Origin: Planctomycetota bacterium
Lineage (GTDB): Bacteria > Planctomycetota > Planctomycetia > Pirellulales > Pirellulaceae
Direction of reading: 5' to 3'
Length of the DNA: 47,653 bases
Assembly: GCA_027622275.1 (NCBI GenBank)
Contig: JAQBZB010000031.1
Span: forward strand, 1-47,653
Shown here: piece after piece, positions 1 through 7,757 of the stretch
Numbering within the stretch: the stretch's first letter is position 1
How the letters are laid out: each line of letters begins with the position of its first letter
Program-made: the position numbers and the translations under genes
Notes under the pieces: model-generated
What the model was told of the DNA's origin: nothing
The model's input: the letters and a program-made list of their open reading frames with translations, nothing else
Database searches by the model: none

Positions 1-1
1 C

Positions 2-689
2 ACACAGTACATTCGACCGGGCGTTGTGTGCGAGAACATGGCCCGCAAGCCGGTGGTTCTAGTGCTAGGCAACCAGTTGCTCTTGGCCGTCGATCCGCAA
101 TACCCGCAAACGCAGCGGTTCAGAGTACGTGAGCATACGATTGATGCTGTTAGCGACATCGTGGCACGGTTGGCCCCGCCACCCAATGATTGGATGCGAA
201 GCGTCCCCGCTGGAATCGAATCGGCCTTGGACGTTTTTGTGGGTTACGTCATGCTAGACGCCTGGATAGCCAATCAGGATCGGCACCATGAGAACTGGGG
301 ATCGCTTTGGGATGGTACCGAGTTGCGGGTTGCCCCAACTTTCGATCATGGGGCAGCATTGGCTCGAAATCTGCTGGACGACGAGCGGGAGGAACGGCTG
401 ACGACCAAGGATCAACACCGAACAGTCGCGGCCTTCGCAGGACGCGGACGGAGCGCGTTTTATGCCTCCCCGGTCGACACCAGGCCGTTGGAATTGCGAG
501 AAGCGTTTCGGGCGTATGCCCAAAGGGTTCCCAATGCGGCGCAAGCGTGGCTTGGACGGCTTCAGGCGGTGAACCAGAGCGAAATATGGGGGTATCCTGG
601 AGAGAGTGCCTGCGGAGCGAATGTCAGAGATTTGCAAACGATTCACCTTGGAACTGTTGCTGACGAACCAACGGCGACTACTGGAGTAG
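2..689 (+). pseudogene. HipA-like kinase, 3' part, frameshifted
   Basis: The frame is open from base 2 with no clear start, so the gene continues left of the window. The visible part carries kinase-like motifs of the HipA / PI3-4-kinase-like fold: NQDRHHENW (catalytic loop with its Asp) and, about 20 residues later, FDHG in the place of the metal-binding DFG-like motif. In the uninterrupted frame the last 30 or so residues look random and run to 697. Dropping one G from the five-G run at 588-592 instead gives a plausible helical tail (ILERVPAERMSEIC...) ending in TAG at 687-689. That stop sits 8 bases before the next ATG, as expected for an operon. It is therefore either a real frameshift or an assembly error. 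The HipA-like assignment is from motifs only. No HipB-like partner is visible, but the following HIRAN gene is a plausible one. Confidence 0.6.
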
Positions 690-696
690 CGTATTG

Positions 697-1458
697 ATGA
701 ATTCATTATTTGTTGCCTGGCGTCCCCCCATGCCCGACCAAACTGGTTGGCGGCCCGTTGGTCGGTTGGAGCGCGACGGTGAGTTGTACCGGTTTTGCTA
801 CACCCAAGGCGCTAAAAAGCCCGGCTTCCGCGCGTTTGCCCAAATGGAACAACTGGATCAAGTGTACGAGTCGGAAGAACTGTTTCCGCTTTTCGCCAAC
901 CGGTTGCTTTCTGAATCGCGGCCGGAATATGAGGCATACATGCGTTGGAGTGGATTCGACATCGACAATCCGCCCGACCCTATTTTGGTCTTGGGAGTGA
1001 CTGAGGGGATTCGGCAGACGGATGCCGTCGAAGTGTTCCCATGTCCCGTTCCTGACGTCGAACGATGTTACTTCAACAAGTTCTTCCTGCACGGCATTCG
1101 ATGGCTACCGGATGCAGTCTTAGAGCGGATCGAGAAGCTAGAGGTAGATGAACCGATCAAGTTGATGTTGGACCTGCAAAACAAGGTCGATCCTCAAGCA
1201 GTCGCTGTGCGCACCGAAGCTGAGCAAATGCAGATTGGGTACGTTCCACGCTACTTGGCGTACGACGTTTGGCACCTGGTTCAACGCTGCGACATTGACT
1301 TCATCGAGTTGTACGTCGCTCGTGTTAATAAGGATGCTCCGCTGCAAAACCGGGTGCTTTGCCGGATGCACGCTTGCTGGCCGGACGGATTCCAGCCGTG
1401 CAGTAGCGAGGACTTCGCGCCGATTCCAGCCGGTGTACCGTCCCGATGCGTCGGCTAA
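697..1458 (+). CDS. HIRAN-domain protein
   Basis: This 253-residue protein has a C-terminal half that matches the HIRAN domain: YFNKFFLHGIRW, then a stretch of small and hydrophobic residues, then NKVDPQAVAV and IGYVPRYLA. The N-terminal half resembles the short conserved region often found before HIRAN in bacterial stand-alone proteins (YRFCYTQGAKKPGF, LFPLFANRL). HIRAN domains are known to bind DNA ends or 3' hydroxyls in helicase-like proteins. The role of solo bacterial HIRAN proteins next to HipA-like kinases is not established. The start chosen is ATG 697, a few bases after the repaired stop of the kinase frame. A TTG at 694 would add one residue. The pair probably forms one transcription unit and may be a toxin-antitoxin-like or defence module, which is inference. 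Confidence 0.75.
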   Translation: MNSLFVAWRPPMPDQTGWRPVGRLERDGELYRFCYTQGAKKPGFRAFAQMEQLDQVYESEELFPLFANRLLSESRPEYEAYMRWSGFDIDNPPDPILVLGVTEGIRQTDAVEVFPCPVPDVERCYFNKFFLHGIRWLPDAVLERIEKLEVDEPIKLMLDLQNKVDPQAVAVRTEAEQMQIGYVPRYLAYDVWHLVQRCDIDFIELYVARVNKDAPLQNRVLCRMHACWPDGFQPCSSEDFAPIPAGVPSRCVG

Positions 1459-1612
1459 CCGATCATCTCTCGAATTGGCAGCGAACGCAACAACCGGTGT
1501 GGACATCTTGCAAGCAAACTCGGCCGATCCCGTAGAATTGCAGTCAGAATTGCGCTGTAGGAAGCGCTGTTTCCGCGAAACCCGGCGACTCGTTACTAAA
1601 TGCGAAATAAAA

Positions 1613-1712
1613 TGGCGGAAGTGCATGGGAATCGAACCCACCGGAGCCGCGTTTATCGCAACTCCCAACGGTTTTGAAAACCGGGGCCACCACCAGGTGT
1701 GCAAGCACTTCC
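1613..1712 (-). tRNA. selC: Selenocysteine tRNA (tRNA-Sec, anticodon UCA)
   Basis: Read on the minus strand, this 100 nt gene starts GGAAGTGC and ends GCACTTCCGCCA with an encoded CCA. The acceptor stem has 8 pairs (GGAAGTGC/GCACTTCC) and the T stem 5 pairs around TTCGATT, the 8/5 arrangement of bacterial tRNA-Sec. The D arm has a small TGGT loop. The anticodon loop TTTCAAA puts UCA at 1675-1677. The extra arm is very long, with a 9-pair stem GGAGTTGCG/CGCGGCTCC and an ATAAA loop. All of these are specific for selC and rule out a normal tRNA-Ser. The gene appears intact. It implies that the organism decodes UGA as selenocysteine with SelA, SelB and SelD encoded elsewhere. A candidate substrate gene is in this window at 39390-39944. 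Confidence 0.95.
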
Positions 1713-1850
1713 AGCCTTGTTTCTACAGCATCTCGCAATCATCTCGGAGCGTCGCAGAACATTGACGACTACCCTGATTACCTCGTTCCTTTGGTCGCCG
1801 TCGCTGGAGCGGTGGTTGAGACCGCCCAGCCAGCGACACGACGTGTCACG

Positions 1851-2066
1851 ATGGAGACCAGCGTCACGCCGGGAGCCAAGTCTACTCGCGCCAAGCTGTC
1901 AAAGCCATCCCCGGATTTCCCGCTGAATACGCACAACTCTCGCCAGTGGACCAAAAGGATTCTTGGCAAGATCGAAGGCTTTGGATTGTGGGATAATCCT
2001 AGACAGGCGTTCAAAAGTACCTGCAAGTCAAAGGGTGATCTGCCGACGAATCCAGAGGTCGCGGGC
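1851..2066 (+). pseudogene. Remnant of planctomycete-type integrase, N-terminal region
   Basis: A short open frame encodes a segment reading KPSPDFPLNTHNSRQW followed by TKRILGKIEGFGLWDNP and an A-F pair. This resembles the N-terminal arm-binding region I know from planctomycete site-specific integrases (pattern P-x-FPLxxHxxxxWxKKIxGKxxxFGxWxxPxxA). The rest of the integrase, including the core and the R-H-R-Y catalytic domain, is absent, and downstream codons lose any similarity before the nitrilase gene. The fragment lies about 140 bases from the 5' end of the tRNA-Sec gene. It is probably the leftover of an element that used this tRNA region. Recognition is by memory of the motif, so a homology search would be decisive. 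Confidence 0.55.
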
Positions 2067-2112
2067 GGGCTCGTTCGACTAGAATGCAAAGTCCGAATAA
2101 GGAGACCATTTA

Positions 2113-3006
2113 ATGCAAACGATTCGAGTGGCCGCGGTCAGCATGAATAGCCCACTGGGCCAACAAGAAAAGACGCTTCAGCGGATTCGTGATTTCTGCG
2201 AACGTGCGGCGAGCGAACAAGCCGAACTCGTGCTCTTTCCAGAACTCGTCATCCACGGACACTGTACGCCGAATACGTGGGAAGTTGCGGAATCTATTCC
2301 GGATGGACCCAGTGTTCGACGACTCGCCGAGTTCGCCAAACAATTCGGGCTCTTCCTCTCAGCCGGCATGAGCGAAAAGGAACATGACATCGTTTTCAAC
2401 ACACAAGTCCTGGTTGGCCCGGACGGCTACATTGGCCGACAACGCAAGCTGCACACGTCGCGTGATGAATCGTTTTTCTACAAAGGCGGGCGCGATATCG
2501 AAGTATTCGACATCGGAAAGTGCAAGGTCGCCAGCGTCATTTGCTACGACAACCAGTTTCCCGAGATCGCCCGTATCGCGGCGCTCAAAGGGGCGGACGT
2601 CATCCTCATGCCGCACGCGGCGCGTGAAGGACGCTGGGACGATACGCCTGAATCCGAAGCCGCGGCGCGGCGTCACGTCTTCGATTTCTTCAGCGGGTAT
2701 CGGATGCGGGCACGAGAGAACGCGTGCTTTTGCGTCTATGCGGATCAGGCGGGCGTCGCCGGCTATGTCGATTCGCTGCCGCGAGATCATGTCAATCAGC
2801 CGCTACATCCTGGCGGCGCAATGATCATTGGCCCCGATGGCACCATTCTGAAACACGCGCAGCTCGACAGAATCCGCGACGAGATGATCGTCGAACAGCT
2901 CGAATCCTCGCAACTCGCCAAGTTCCGCGGTCACCCGAACTACACCCTTCGCACGCGCCGACCAGAGTTGTTTGGCGAACTCGTCCGCGACCAACTGACC
3001 GGTTGA
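2113..3006 (+). CDS. Carbon-nitrogen hydrolase (nitrilase superfamily)
   Basis: This 297-residue protein shows the nitrilase-superfamily Glu-Lys-Cys triad: E44 in LFPEL, K112 in GRQRKLH and C144 in VICYDNQFPE. Spacing and length are normal for the family. Members hydrolyse amides or nitriles in the cytoplasm, for example carbamoylputrescine, omega-amides or beta-ureidopropionate. The sequence does not fix the substrate. The insertion around residues 170-195 (HAAREGRWDD and an FFSGYRMRARENACF stretch) resembles amidohydrolases that act on small carbamoyl or aliphatic amide substrates. The start ATG at 2113 is preceded by AATAAGGAGACC with a good spacing. No signal peptide is seen. It appears to stand alone between the integrase remnant and the ExbD-like gene. 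Confidence 0.85.
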   Translation: MQTIRVAAVSMNSPLGQQEKTLQRIRDFCERAASEQAELVLFPELVIHGHCTPNTWEVAESIPDGPSVRRLAEFAKQFGLFLSAGMSEKEHDIVFNTQVLVGPDGYIGRQRKLHTSRDESFFYKGGRDIEVFDIGKCKVASVICYDNQFPEIARIAALKGADVILMPHAAREGRWDDTPESEAAARRHVFDFFSGYRMRARENACFCVYADQAGVAGYVDSLPRDHVNQPLHPGGAMIIGPDGTILKHAQLDRIRDEMIVEQLESSQLAKFRGHPNYTLRTRRPELFGELVRDQLTG

Positions 3007-3207
3007 ATCCAACTCAGGTCGTCGTGGACGGCGGCCAAGACGCGTGGCTTCCCTTCCGCGAATGGCGACAAACCATCATGGCCTCCGGCTCGCTCTCGCT
3101 TGTTCGCAACCGCAGTTGCGTGGGAATAAACGCCGCGACGAGCAGCGAATCGTCCTGCTGGGAAGGTTGTCCGAACGTCTGAGTTGATTCCGAATGGGAG
3201 GTCTGAC

Positions 3208-3681
3208 GTGGTCCTGCGTTTTGTGAAAGAATCACCGCGGCAAGAGACTGAGCATCGTCTGCAGATGTCGTCGATGATCGATATCGTGTTTCTGTTACTC
3301 GTGTTCTTTGTGATGACGTTCCGAATCACGTCGCAGGAAGGCGACTTTGTGATGGATGGAACGGAGGTAACGGTGCCCGCTGAGAATGTCATTTCGACGA
3401 ACTTGCCACTGCGTCTGCAATTGAATGCGACGCCGGAAGGAGGGGTGTTGGCGATGAGCTTGAACGGTGAGCGTGTTGAGGATTTGGACGAGTTGCAAAC
3501 GCGGCTCATCGGCTTGGACAGGGATGAAGCGTTGCGAGACGTTGTGATGACGCTCGACTGCGACGCGAATTTGCAGTACGAGAATCTGATTGCGGTGCTC
3601 GACCACGTGACCGCGTATCGTGATGCGATCGGTCAGCTGAAGCCGCTGGTGACTTCGACGAGATTGGCGATTCGACGTTAG
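3208..3681 (+). CDS. ExbD/TolR-family energy-transducing protein
   Basis: The 157-residue product has the ExbD/TolR layout: a short cytoplasmic start, one membrane helix at about residues 23-40 (MIDIVFLLLVFFVMTF) with the conserved Asp at 25, and a periplasmic domain ending in a segment like QYENLIAVLDHVTAYRDAIGQL. Such proteins use the proton motive force with an ExbB/TolQ partner. No ExbB gene is nearby, so this one is an orphan whose partner must be elsewhere. The start chosen is GTG 3208, because GGGAGG lies just 6 bases upstream. A TTG at 3184 would extend the frame without a ribosome site. The TAG stop uses TA plus the first base of a MITE-like element, so the natural C-terminus may have changed. 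Confidence 0.85.
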   Translation: MVLRFVKESPRQETEHRLQMSSMIDIVFLLLVFFVMTFRITSQEGDFVMDGTEVTVPAENVISTNLPLRLQLNATPEGGVLAMSLNGERVEDLDELQTRLIGLDRDEALRDVVMTLDCDANLQYENLIAVLDHVTAYRDAIGQLKPLVTSTRLAIRR

Positions 3682-3856
3682 CCCGGATTATTCATGAACC
3701 GGTCAGCATTCTTAAAAACATACGTTTGTAAAAAGAGTTACGGCTCTCTTGCCCAAAACACCGCGCAAATCAGCCGCCTCGCGATAGCGTGCGGTTCTCT
3801 CGAAGTTCGCGAGAACCGCAGGCTATCGCCTAGCGGCTGATGAATAATCCGGGTTA
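3679..3856 (+). mobile_element. MITE-like element, family A, copy 1
   Basis: The element is a 178 bp unit bounded by TA on both sides, with terminal inverted repeats (GCCCGGATTATTCAT at left, ATGAATAATCCGGGT at right). Its right half (3769-3842) is a long imperfect hairpin running ATCAGCCGC...GCGGCTGAT that contains GCGATAGC/GCTATCGC and GCGGTTCTC/GAGAACCGC arms. It has no coding capacity. A second copy lies at 9102-9278 in inverted orientation, so it is a dispersed non-autonomous element, probably moved by a TA-targeting transposase in trans (inference from the TA flanks). Confidence 0.8.
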
Positions 3857-3903
3857 GATCCGAGTCCAGATATCCTGACATACCCTAATAGGCTTTGTCC
3901 TAC

Positions 3904-6321
3904 TCACTCCCCGACAGAGCGAGGCTTGACGAAGAAGTGGAGGCGGTGGCTCGTTTCGGGAAGACGCGGGGATAACGCGTTCATCTGCGCGCACAAGCTT
4001 TGCATCGCCTGTGTGTATCGCGGGGCACTCAATTGATCTAAGTGGACCTCGATCGTCCCAGATTCCAAGCGGATGTCACCACTTCCCTCGAGGATCGCTC
4101 GGATCAGCCCGCGCCCCTCCGTCTCGCTGTTGCGATACGTCACGCCAAGCATCTCACACAGGCGCGTCTCAATCTCGTACGCACCCAGTTTGATCGTGTC
4201 TGTGAATAGCTTGCGCTCGTAACTCAATTTCACCGCGTCCCGATCCGACGCCTCAGCCAACCGAATCTTTCGCGGCGTCGCGCCCCGTTCCACTCGGATA
4301 GCGTCATACTCCGTCGATAACTTCGCCACCTCACGGGCTTGCACACGACCGCAGCAAGTGAGACATTCGCAACCCGACTGCTCGCAGGGAGACGGCGACG
4401 TAGCTGACGACTTACTCTCCGTAGAATCGGTCGTGGCCTTCTCGTTGGTTGCCTTCTCCTCCGACTTCAAAACCAAGCGGGCGTACTTCGCTTGAGCACG
4501 CTCTAAGTTGCTGCGCGCCGAGGCCACTTGGCGATCCAGTTCTCGCCACTGCGGATTCACCACCAAACGATCCGCATCGTCCAACTCCACCGAGTAATCG
4601 ACTAACACATCCAACGCATATTCCGTGCGCATGTACTTGAACCAATTCTCTTGGCTCCAGCGGTGGAACATCCACCACGCTAACTCCGCCGCCGGCAGGT
4701 CCGCCGCGCCGGTGTCTTGATCCAACGCTTCCCATGTCAACCGGCCCGACGCCAGCACGTGCGTTTGGCCGCCGTTCTGTTTCTTCACTGCCACCAACCG
4801 CAGACGCGGCCAACCTGCCTGCTCAAAGACCGTCTCCGCCAACTCGTAATGCACCGCCGGCTGACCGGGAACGCTGAACGTGGCTTCCGCGAATTCGCTG
4901 TCCGCCAACGGCTCGTACGGCCCCTTGCGATACGTTATGAAGTCAAAGTTCAAACGCAACAAATCGTCGAACAACTCGCGGCTCCAACCTTCGCGGTCGA
5001 ACACGATCCGCACGCGGCGGTCGCCAATCAAGCGGCGGATTTCAGGCAGCACGCCGTCGCGCAACGTCTCGCGGAAACTGCTATCGACCGACTCGTGAAC
5101 CACCAACAGGGGCTGACCGTGGGCCTGATGCACCCAGTCATCCGTTTCGGCCCGCAGCACTCGTTTCAAGCGGCTGACGTGGGTTTTGCCGATCCGCTGC
5201 TGGCCGTGATAGGCTCGCACATGGCCGTCGATATAGAGCGTGACAAGAGCCGACGGTTGTTGTTCAGCGCGGCGGCGAGCCAACCGGCGATGCCACTCGA
5301 CCGCTTGGCCGCGTGGGGCGATTTCGTTCAGCTTGCGGCGGATCGTTTTGACTTCGGCGGCGCGGGGCAACCCCAGCACACAGCCTAAGCCGACCGGGTC
5401 ACGGTGCTTGATCTGTTCCGGCCGCTTGATCCGCACCAGTGCCATCACCACCAACGTCCAGACGAGACTCCGCAGACCATACCAGCCATTTTTCAACCGG
5501 CCATAGACGGCTCGTGCTTCTTCCAGCAGGTGCGTCTCGTCGAGCAATGCCAAGCCCAGCAACGCACCCACGTTCGGCACGCCGTCGGCGGACTGAAATT
5601 CAAGGGGTGCCTCTTCGATCAAGCCGAGTACTGTACATGCGCGGTCCAGCGGCGAGGCGTACGGAATACTGATCGCTTCGACGGTTTGTGCTTCGCTGAC
5701 TTGTGGTTCGCTGACTTGTGGTTCGCTGACTTGTGGTTCAGTGTCTGGCGGTTCAGTGTCTGGCGGTTCAGTGTCTGGCGGTTCAGTGTCTGGCGATGAG
5801 GGTTGTTGAAGTTCTCCATCATCGTCGGTCAGCGGCAAAGGTTGGTGATTGTCGAACGGAGAGCGACTTGGGACTCCTTGTTCTCTCAAGATACGTCGCA
5901 CGGTGGAGACACTGATGCCGAGTTGTGTAGCGACGTCGCCGCAACGGTTTCCCTTTCGAAAGCGTTGGACAACTCCAGCAGCGAGCGTTGGTGTTCGAAT
6001 GGTCTTGGGGCCCGCTGTTTCAGGGAACAGTCCGGCGATACCGCCTTGCAACAACTTAGTTCGCAAGCGTGAGAAGTTTCGCAGGTGGAGTTCAAAGGCG
6101 CAGCAGACGTCTTTGACTTTCGCGACTCCGGCTTCGACCAATTGGATGGCGCAAAAGCGGTGCAGGACCAGATCGTCGAGAGGGTAGCAATAGAATGGCG
6201 TTTGATCGATGAAGACAGCGCGTAGGCCATCGAGATCACGAAACCACGCGCGTCGATTGATGGAGACGGCGTCCTTGGGCAGTCCCCCACCGTCTCCGAA
6301 TTCCAATTCCGTCTGTGACAT
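3904..6321 (-). CDS. Large DDE-type transposase (805 aa)
   Basis: This is the only gene of the insertion sequence. Residues 1-165 look like a DNA-binding region with a helix-turn-helix (GDVATQLGISVSTVRRILREQG). A hydrophilic linker of pentapeptide repeats follows (PPDTE repeated four times, then PQVSE three times). The central and C-terminal part has an RNase H-like arrangement: D in LYIDGHVRAYHG, D in RIVFDREGW, and E in FHRWSQENWFKYMRTEY, the last resembling the Y/R-x-x-E motif region of IS4/IS1634-type transposases. A cysteine cluster (CEQSGCECLTCC) follows a lysine/serine-rich stretch. At 805 residues it is far longer than most IS4-like transposases. The frame is intact. The family placement is tentative, but the surrounding TIRs and target duplication make the transposase role secure. 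Confidence 0.85.
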   Translation of the reverse strand: MSQTELEFGDGGGLPKDAVSINRRAWFRDLDGLRAVFIDQTPFYCYPLDDLVLHRFCAIQLVEAGVAKVKDVCCAFELHLRNFSRLRTKLLQGGIAGLFPETAGPKTIRTPTLAAGVVQRFRKGNRCGDVATQLGISVSTVRRILREQGVPSRSPFDNHQPLPLTDDDGELQQPSSPDTEPPDTEPPDTEPPDTEPQVSEPQVSEPQVSEAQTVEAISIPYASPLDRACTVLGLIEEAPLEFQSADGVPNVGALLGLALLDETHLLEEARAVYGRLKNGWYGLRSLVWTLVVMALVRIKRPEQIKHRDPVGLGCVLGLPRAAEVKTIRRKLNEIAPRGQAVEWHRRLARRRAEQQPSALVTLYIDGHVRAYHGQQRIGKTHVSRLKRVLRAETDDWVHQAHGQPLLVVHESVDSSFRETLRDGVLPEIRRLIGDRRVRIVFDREGWSRELFDDLLRLNFDFITYRKGPYEPLADSEFAEATFSVPGQPAVHYELAETVFEQAGWPRLRLVAVKKQNGGQTHVLASGRLTWEALDQDTGAADLPAAELAWWMFHRWSQENWFKYMRTEYALDVLVDYSVELDDADRLVVNPQWRELDRQVASARSNLERAQAKYARLVLKSEEKATNEKATTDSTESKSSATSPSPCEQSGCECLTCCGRVQAREVAKLSTEYDAIRVERGATPRKIRLAEASDRDAVKLSYERKLFTDTIKLGAYEIETRLCEMLGVTYRNSETEGRGLIRAILEGSGDIRLESGTIEVHLDQLSAPRYTQAMQSLCAQMNALSPRLPETSHRLHFFVKPRSVGE
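5692..5794 (-). repeat. 15 bp tandem repeats in the transposase linker
   Basis: Two adjacent arrays of 15 bp units lie inside the transposase gene: about four copies of GGTTCAGTGTCTGGC and about three copies of CTTGTGGTTCGCTGA (plus-strand reading). They stay in frame and encode the PPDTE and PQVSE repeats of an unstructured acidic linker between the HTH and catalytic regions. Copy number is likely to vary between IS copies by slippage. Confidence 0.9.
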
Positions 6322-6443
6322 CCGTATCCCTCACGCTCCGTGGGAAACTAACAAAAAGTTCGGACATCAATCAGACCCCTTACCCCCGCCAAGAATTCCC
6401 AAAAACTCTGAAAAATGATGGGGATATGTCAGGTTATCTGGAG

Positions 6444-7385
6444 TCAGGCCCGCGGATGAAATCGATTGTGTACCTTCTTCAGTCGCGATTGGTCGACGTG
6501 CGTGTAGATCTGGGTGGTCGCAATGCTGGCGTGGCCGAGCATCTCTTGGACTTGGCGCAGGTCGGCACCGCCGGCCAGCAAATGCGTCGCGAAGCTGTGC
6601 CGCATCGTATGCGGGCTGACGGATTCCGGCGCACCAGCTCGGACAGCGTATTTCTTGACCAGCTCCCAGATAGCTTCTCGCCGCAAGCGTTTCCCGCTGC
6701 GCGAAAGCAACAGCCAAGGTGGCGGGCTCGTTGCGACAGCCGCCAACTGTGGACGCTCGTGATCGACGTAATCTTGCACCGCCGTCCTGGCGGGTCGACC
6801 GATGGGGGCCAGTCGCTGTTTGTTGCCTTTGCCGTGACAAAGACAGAAGCCTTCGGCCAGATGAACGTCGCTCGTCCGCAGGTTCGAAAGCTCCGACGCG
6901 CGGCAACCTGTCGCGTATAAGAGTTCGAGCATCGCTCGATCTCGTCGCCCATAGGCGTCGTAACTCTGTGGAGCCTGCAAGAACCGATCGATCATTTGCG
7001 GCGAGAGGATTTCGGGAACACGCTGCCACAGTTTCTGGCTGCCGAGCAACTCGGCGAGATTGTCTTTGAGCAAGCCTTCCAACTGGAGATACCGAAAGAA
7101 CATCCGCAAGGCCACGATGTGGCGTGCGATGCTTGCGGGAGCCAGCTTCAAATCGTGCAGTGTGGCCGCGAAGTCCGACAGATCGGCGATCTTCAGCTCG
7201 GTCACGCTGCGGTTTCCGAGCCAACGGCGAAACCGCTGGATGTCCCGTTGATACGCGGCAACCGTGTTATCGGCAAGACGACATTCGCCCCGCAGGTAAT
7301 CGAGAAAGGCAGCGGCCAGACGCTGTGTCGAATCGCCACGTGCCTGGGGTTGCGGCGGGACCAGTTTCCGTCGAGCGCGGGCCAT
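6444..7385 (-). CDS. xerD: Site-specific tyrosine recombinase XerC/XerD
   Basis: This 313-residue recombinase has an N-terminal SAM-like arm domain (about 20-110) and a C-terminal catalytic domain. All catalytic residues are visible: R162 in ATGCRASEL, K186 in HGKGNK, H259 and R262 in SPHTMRHSFATHLL, H285 in LGHASI, and Y294 in TTQIYTHV. This is the standard chromosome-dimer resolvase family acting at dif. Whether it is XerC or XerD cannot be settled from the sequence, and the symbol is the more likely choice. The TGA stop lies on the GAGTC target duplication of the neighbouring insertion sequence, so the insertion just spared the gene. It is divergent from the acyltransferase gene. Confidence 0.9.
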   Translation of the reverse strand: MARARRKLVPPQPQARGDSTQRLAAAFLDYLRGECRLADNTVAAYQRDIQRFRRWLGNRSVTELKIADLSDFAATLHDLKLAPASIARHIVALRMFFRYLQLEGLLKDNLAELLGSQKLWQRVPEILSPQMIDRFLQAPQSYDAYGRRDRAMLELLYATGCRASELSNLRTSDVHLAEGFCLCHGKGNKQRLAPIGRPARTAVQDYVDHERPQLAAVATSPPPWLLLSRSGKRLRREAIWELVKKYAVRAGAPESVSPHTMRHSFATHLLAGGADLRQVQEMLGHASIATTQIYTHVDQSRLKKVHNRFHPRA

Positions 7386-7757
7386 ATTTGAGATCGGGCA
7401 AACTTGACTGCGGTTGGGAACCCACGGGGAGGCGTGTATGCTATTCGTGTTTTATAAAGAGCACGGTTGCGGTCGCGATTCACCACGTGCGATGGAGTGT
7501 TCCATCATCGCGCTAACGAGGTAGATCTACCTGCCGATCACCGCCGAAGTGTCCGTGATCCTCGGCGATGCTCGGTGGCAGGCCTATGGATAATGTCGGT
7601 CGTTCCGGTCGATCGACTTCATCAGACGCCTGCGGTCGGCCAAGTCACGCTCAGCCGGAACGGCTTTCATGCCGATCGTACTGATTATGAAGGTTGTTAC
7701 GTCGCGGAATCACATTCTGTAGATTCAGCGGCCCTGCGATCCGACTTCAAAACTAAC
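7386..7757. other. Intergenic region, divergent promoters expected
   Basis: These 372 bases separate the divergent xerD and acyltransferase genes. The acyltransferase frame is open upstream to 7467, but the extra residues are not family-like and no ribosome site marks an earlier start. I see no RNA gene or clear promoter consensus here. Confidence 0.4.

Larger units (their letters stand above)
3867..6440 (-). mobile_element. Complete insertion sequence, 2574 bp, with TIRs and 5 bp target duplication
   Basis: The ends are imperfect inverted repeats: CAGATATCCTGACATACCC at 3867-3885 and GGATATGTCAGGTTATCTG at 6422-6440. They are flanked by the direct repeat GAGTC at 3862-3866 and 6441-6445. 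One large transposase gene (3904-6321, minus strand) fills the element. The intact repeats, target duplication and full-length frame suggest a recent, possibly active insertion. It landed between the family A MITE and xerD, with the GAGTC duplication overlapping the xerD stop codon. I could not assign it to a named IS family. Confidence 0.85.

Noticed and set aside
1674-2150. Full 158-residue frame over the tRNA-Sec and integrase remnant
   Set aside because: Its first part is antisense of the tRNA gene and its end overlaps the nitrilase gene. Only the 1851-2066 segment looks like protein.
7467-7757. Upstream extension of the PlsC-like protein
   Set aside because: Composition is not family-like and no ribosome site supports an earlier start. 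The region is better taken as intergenic.
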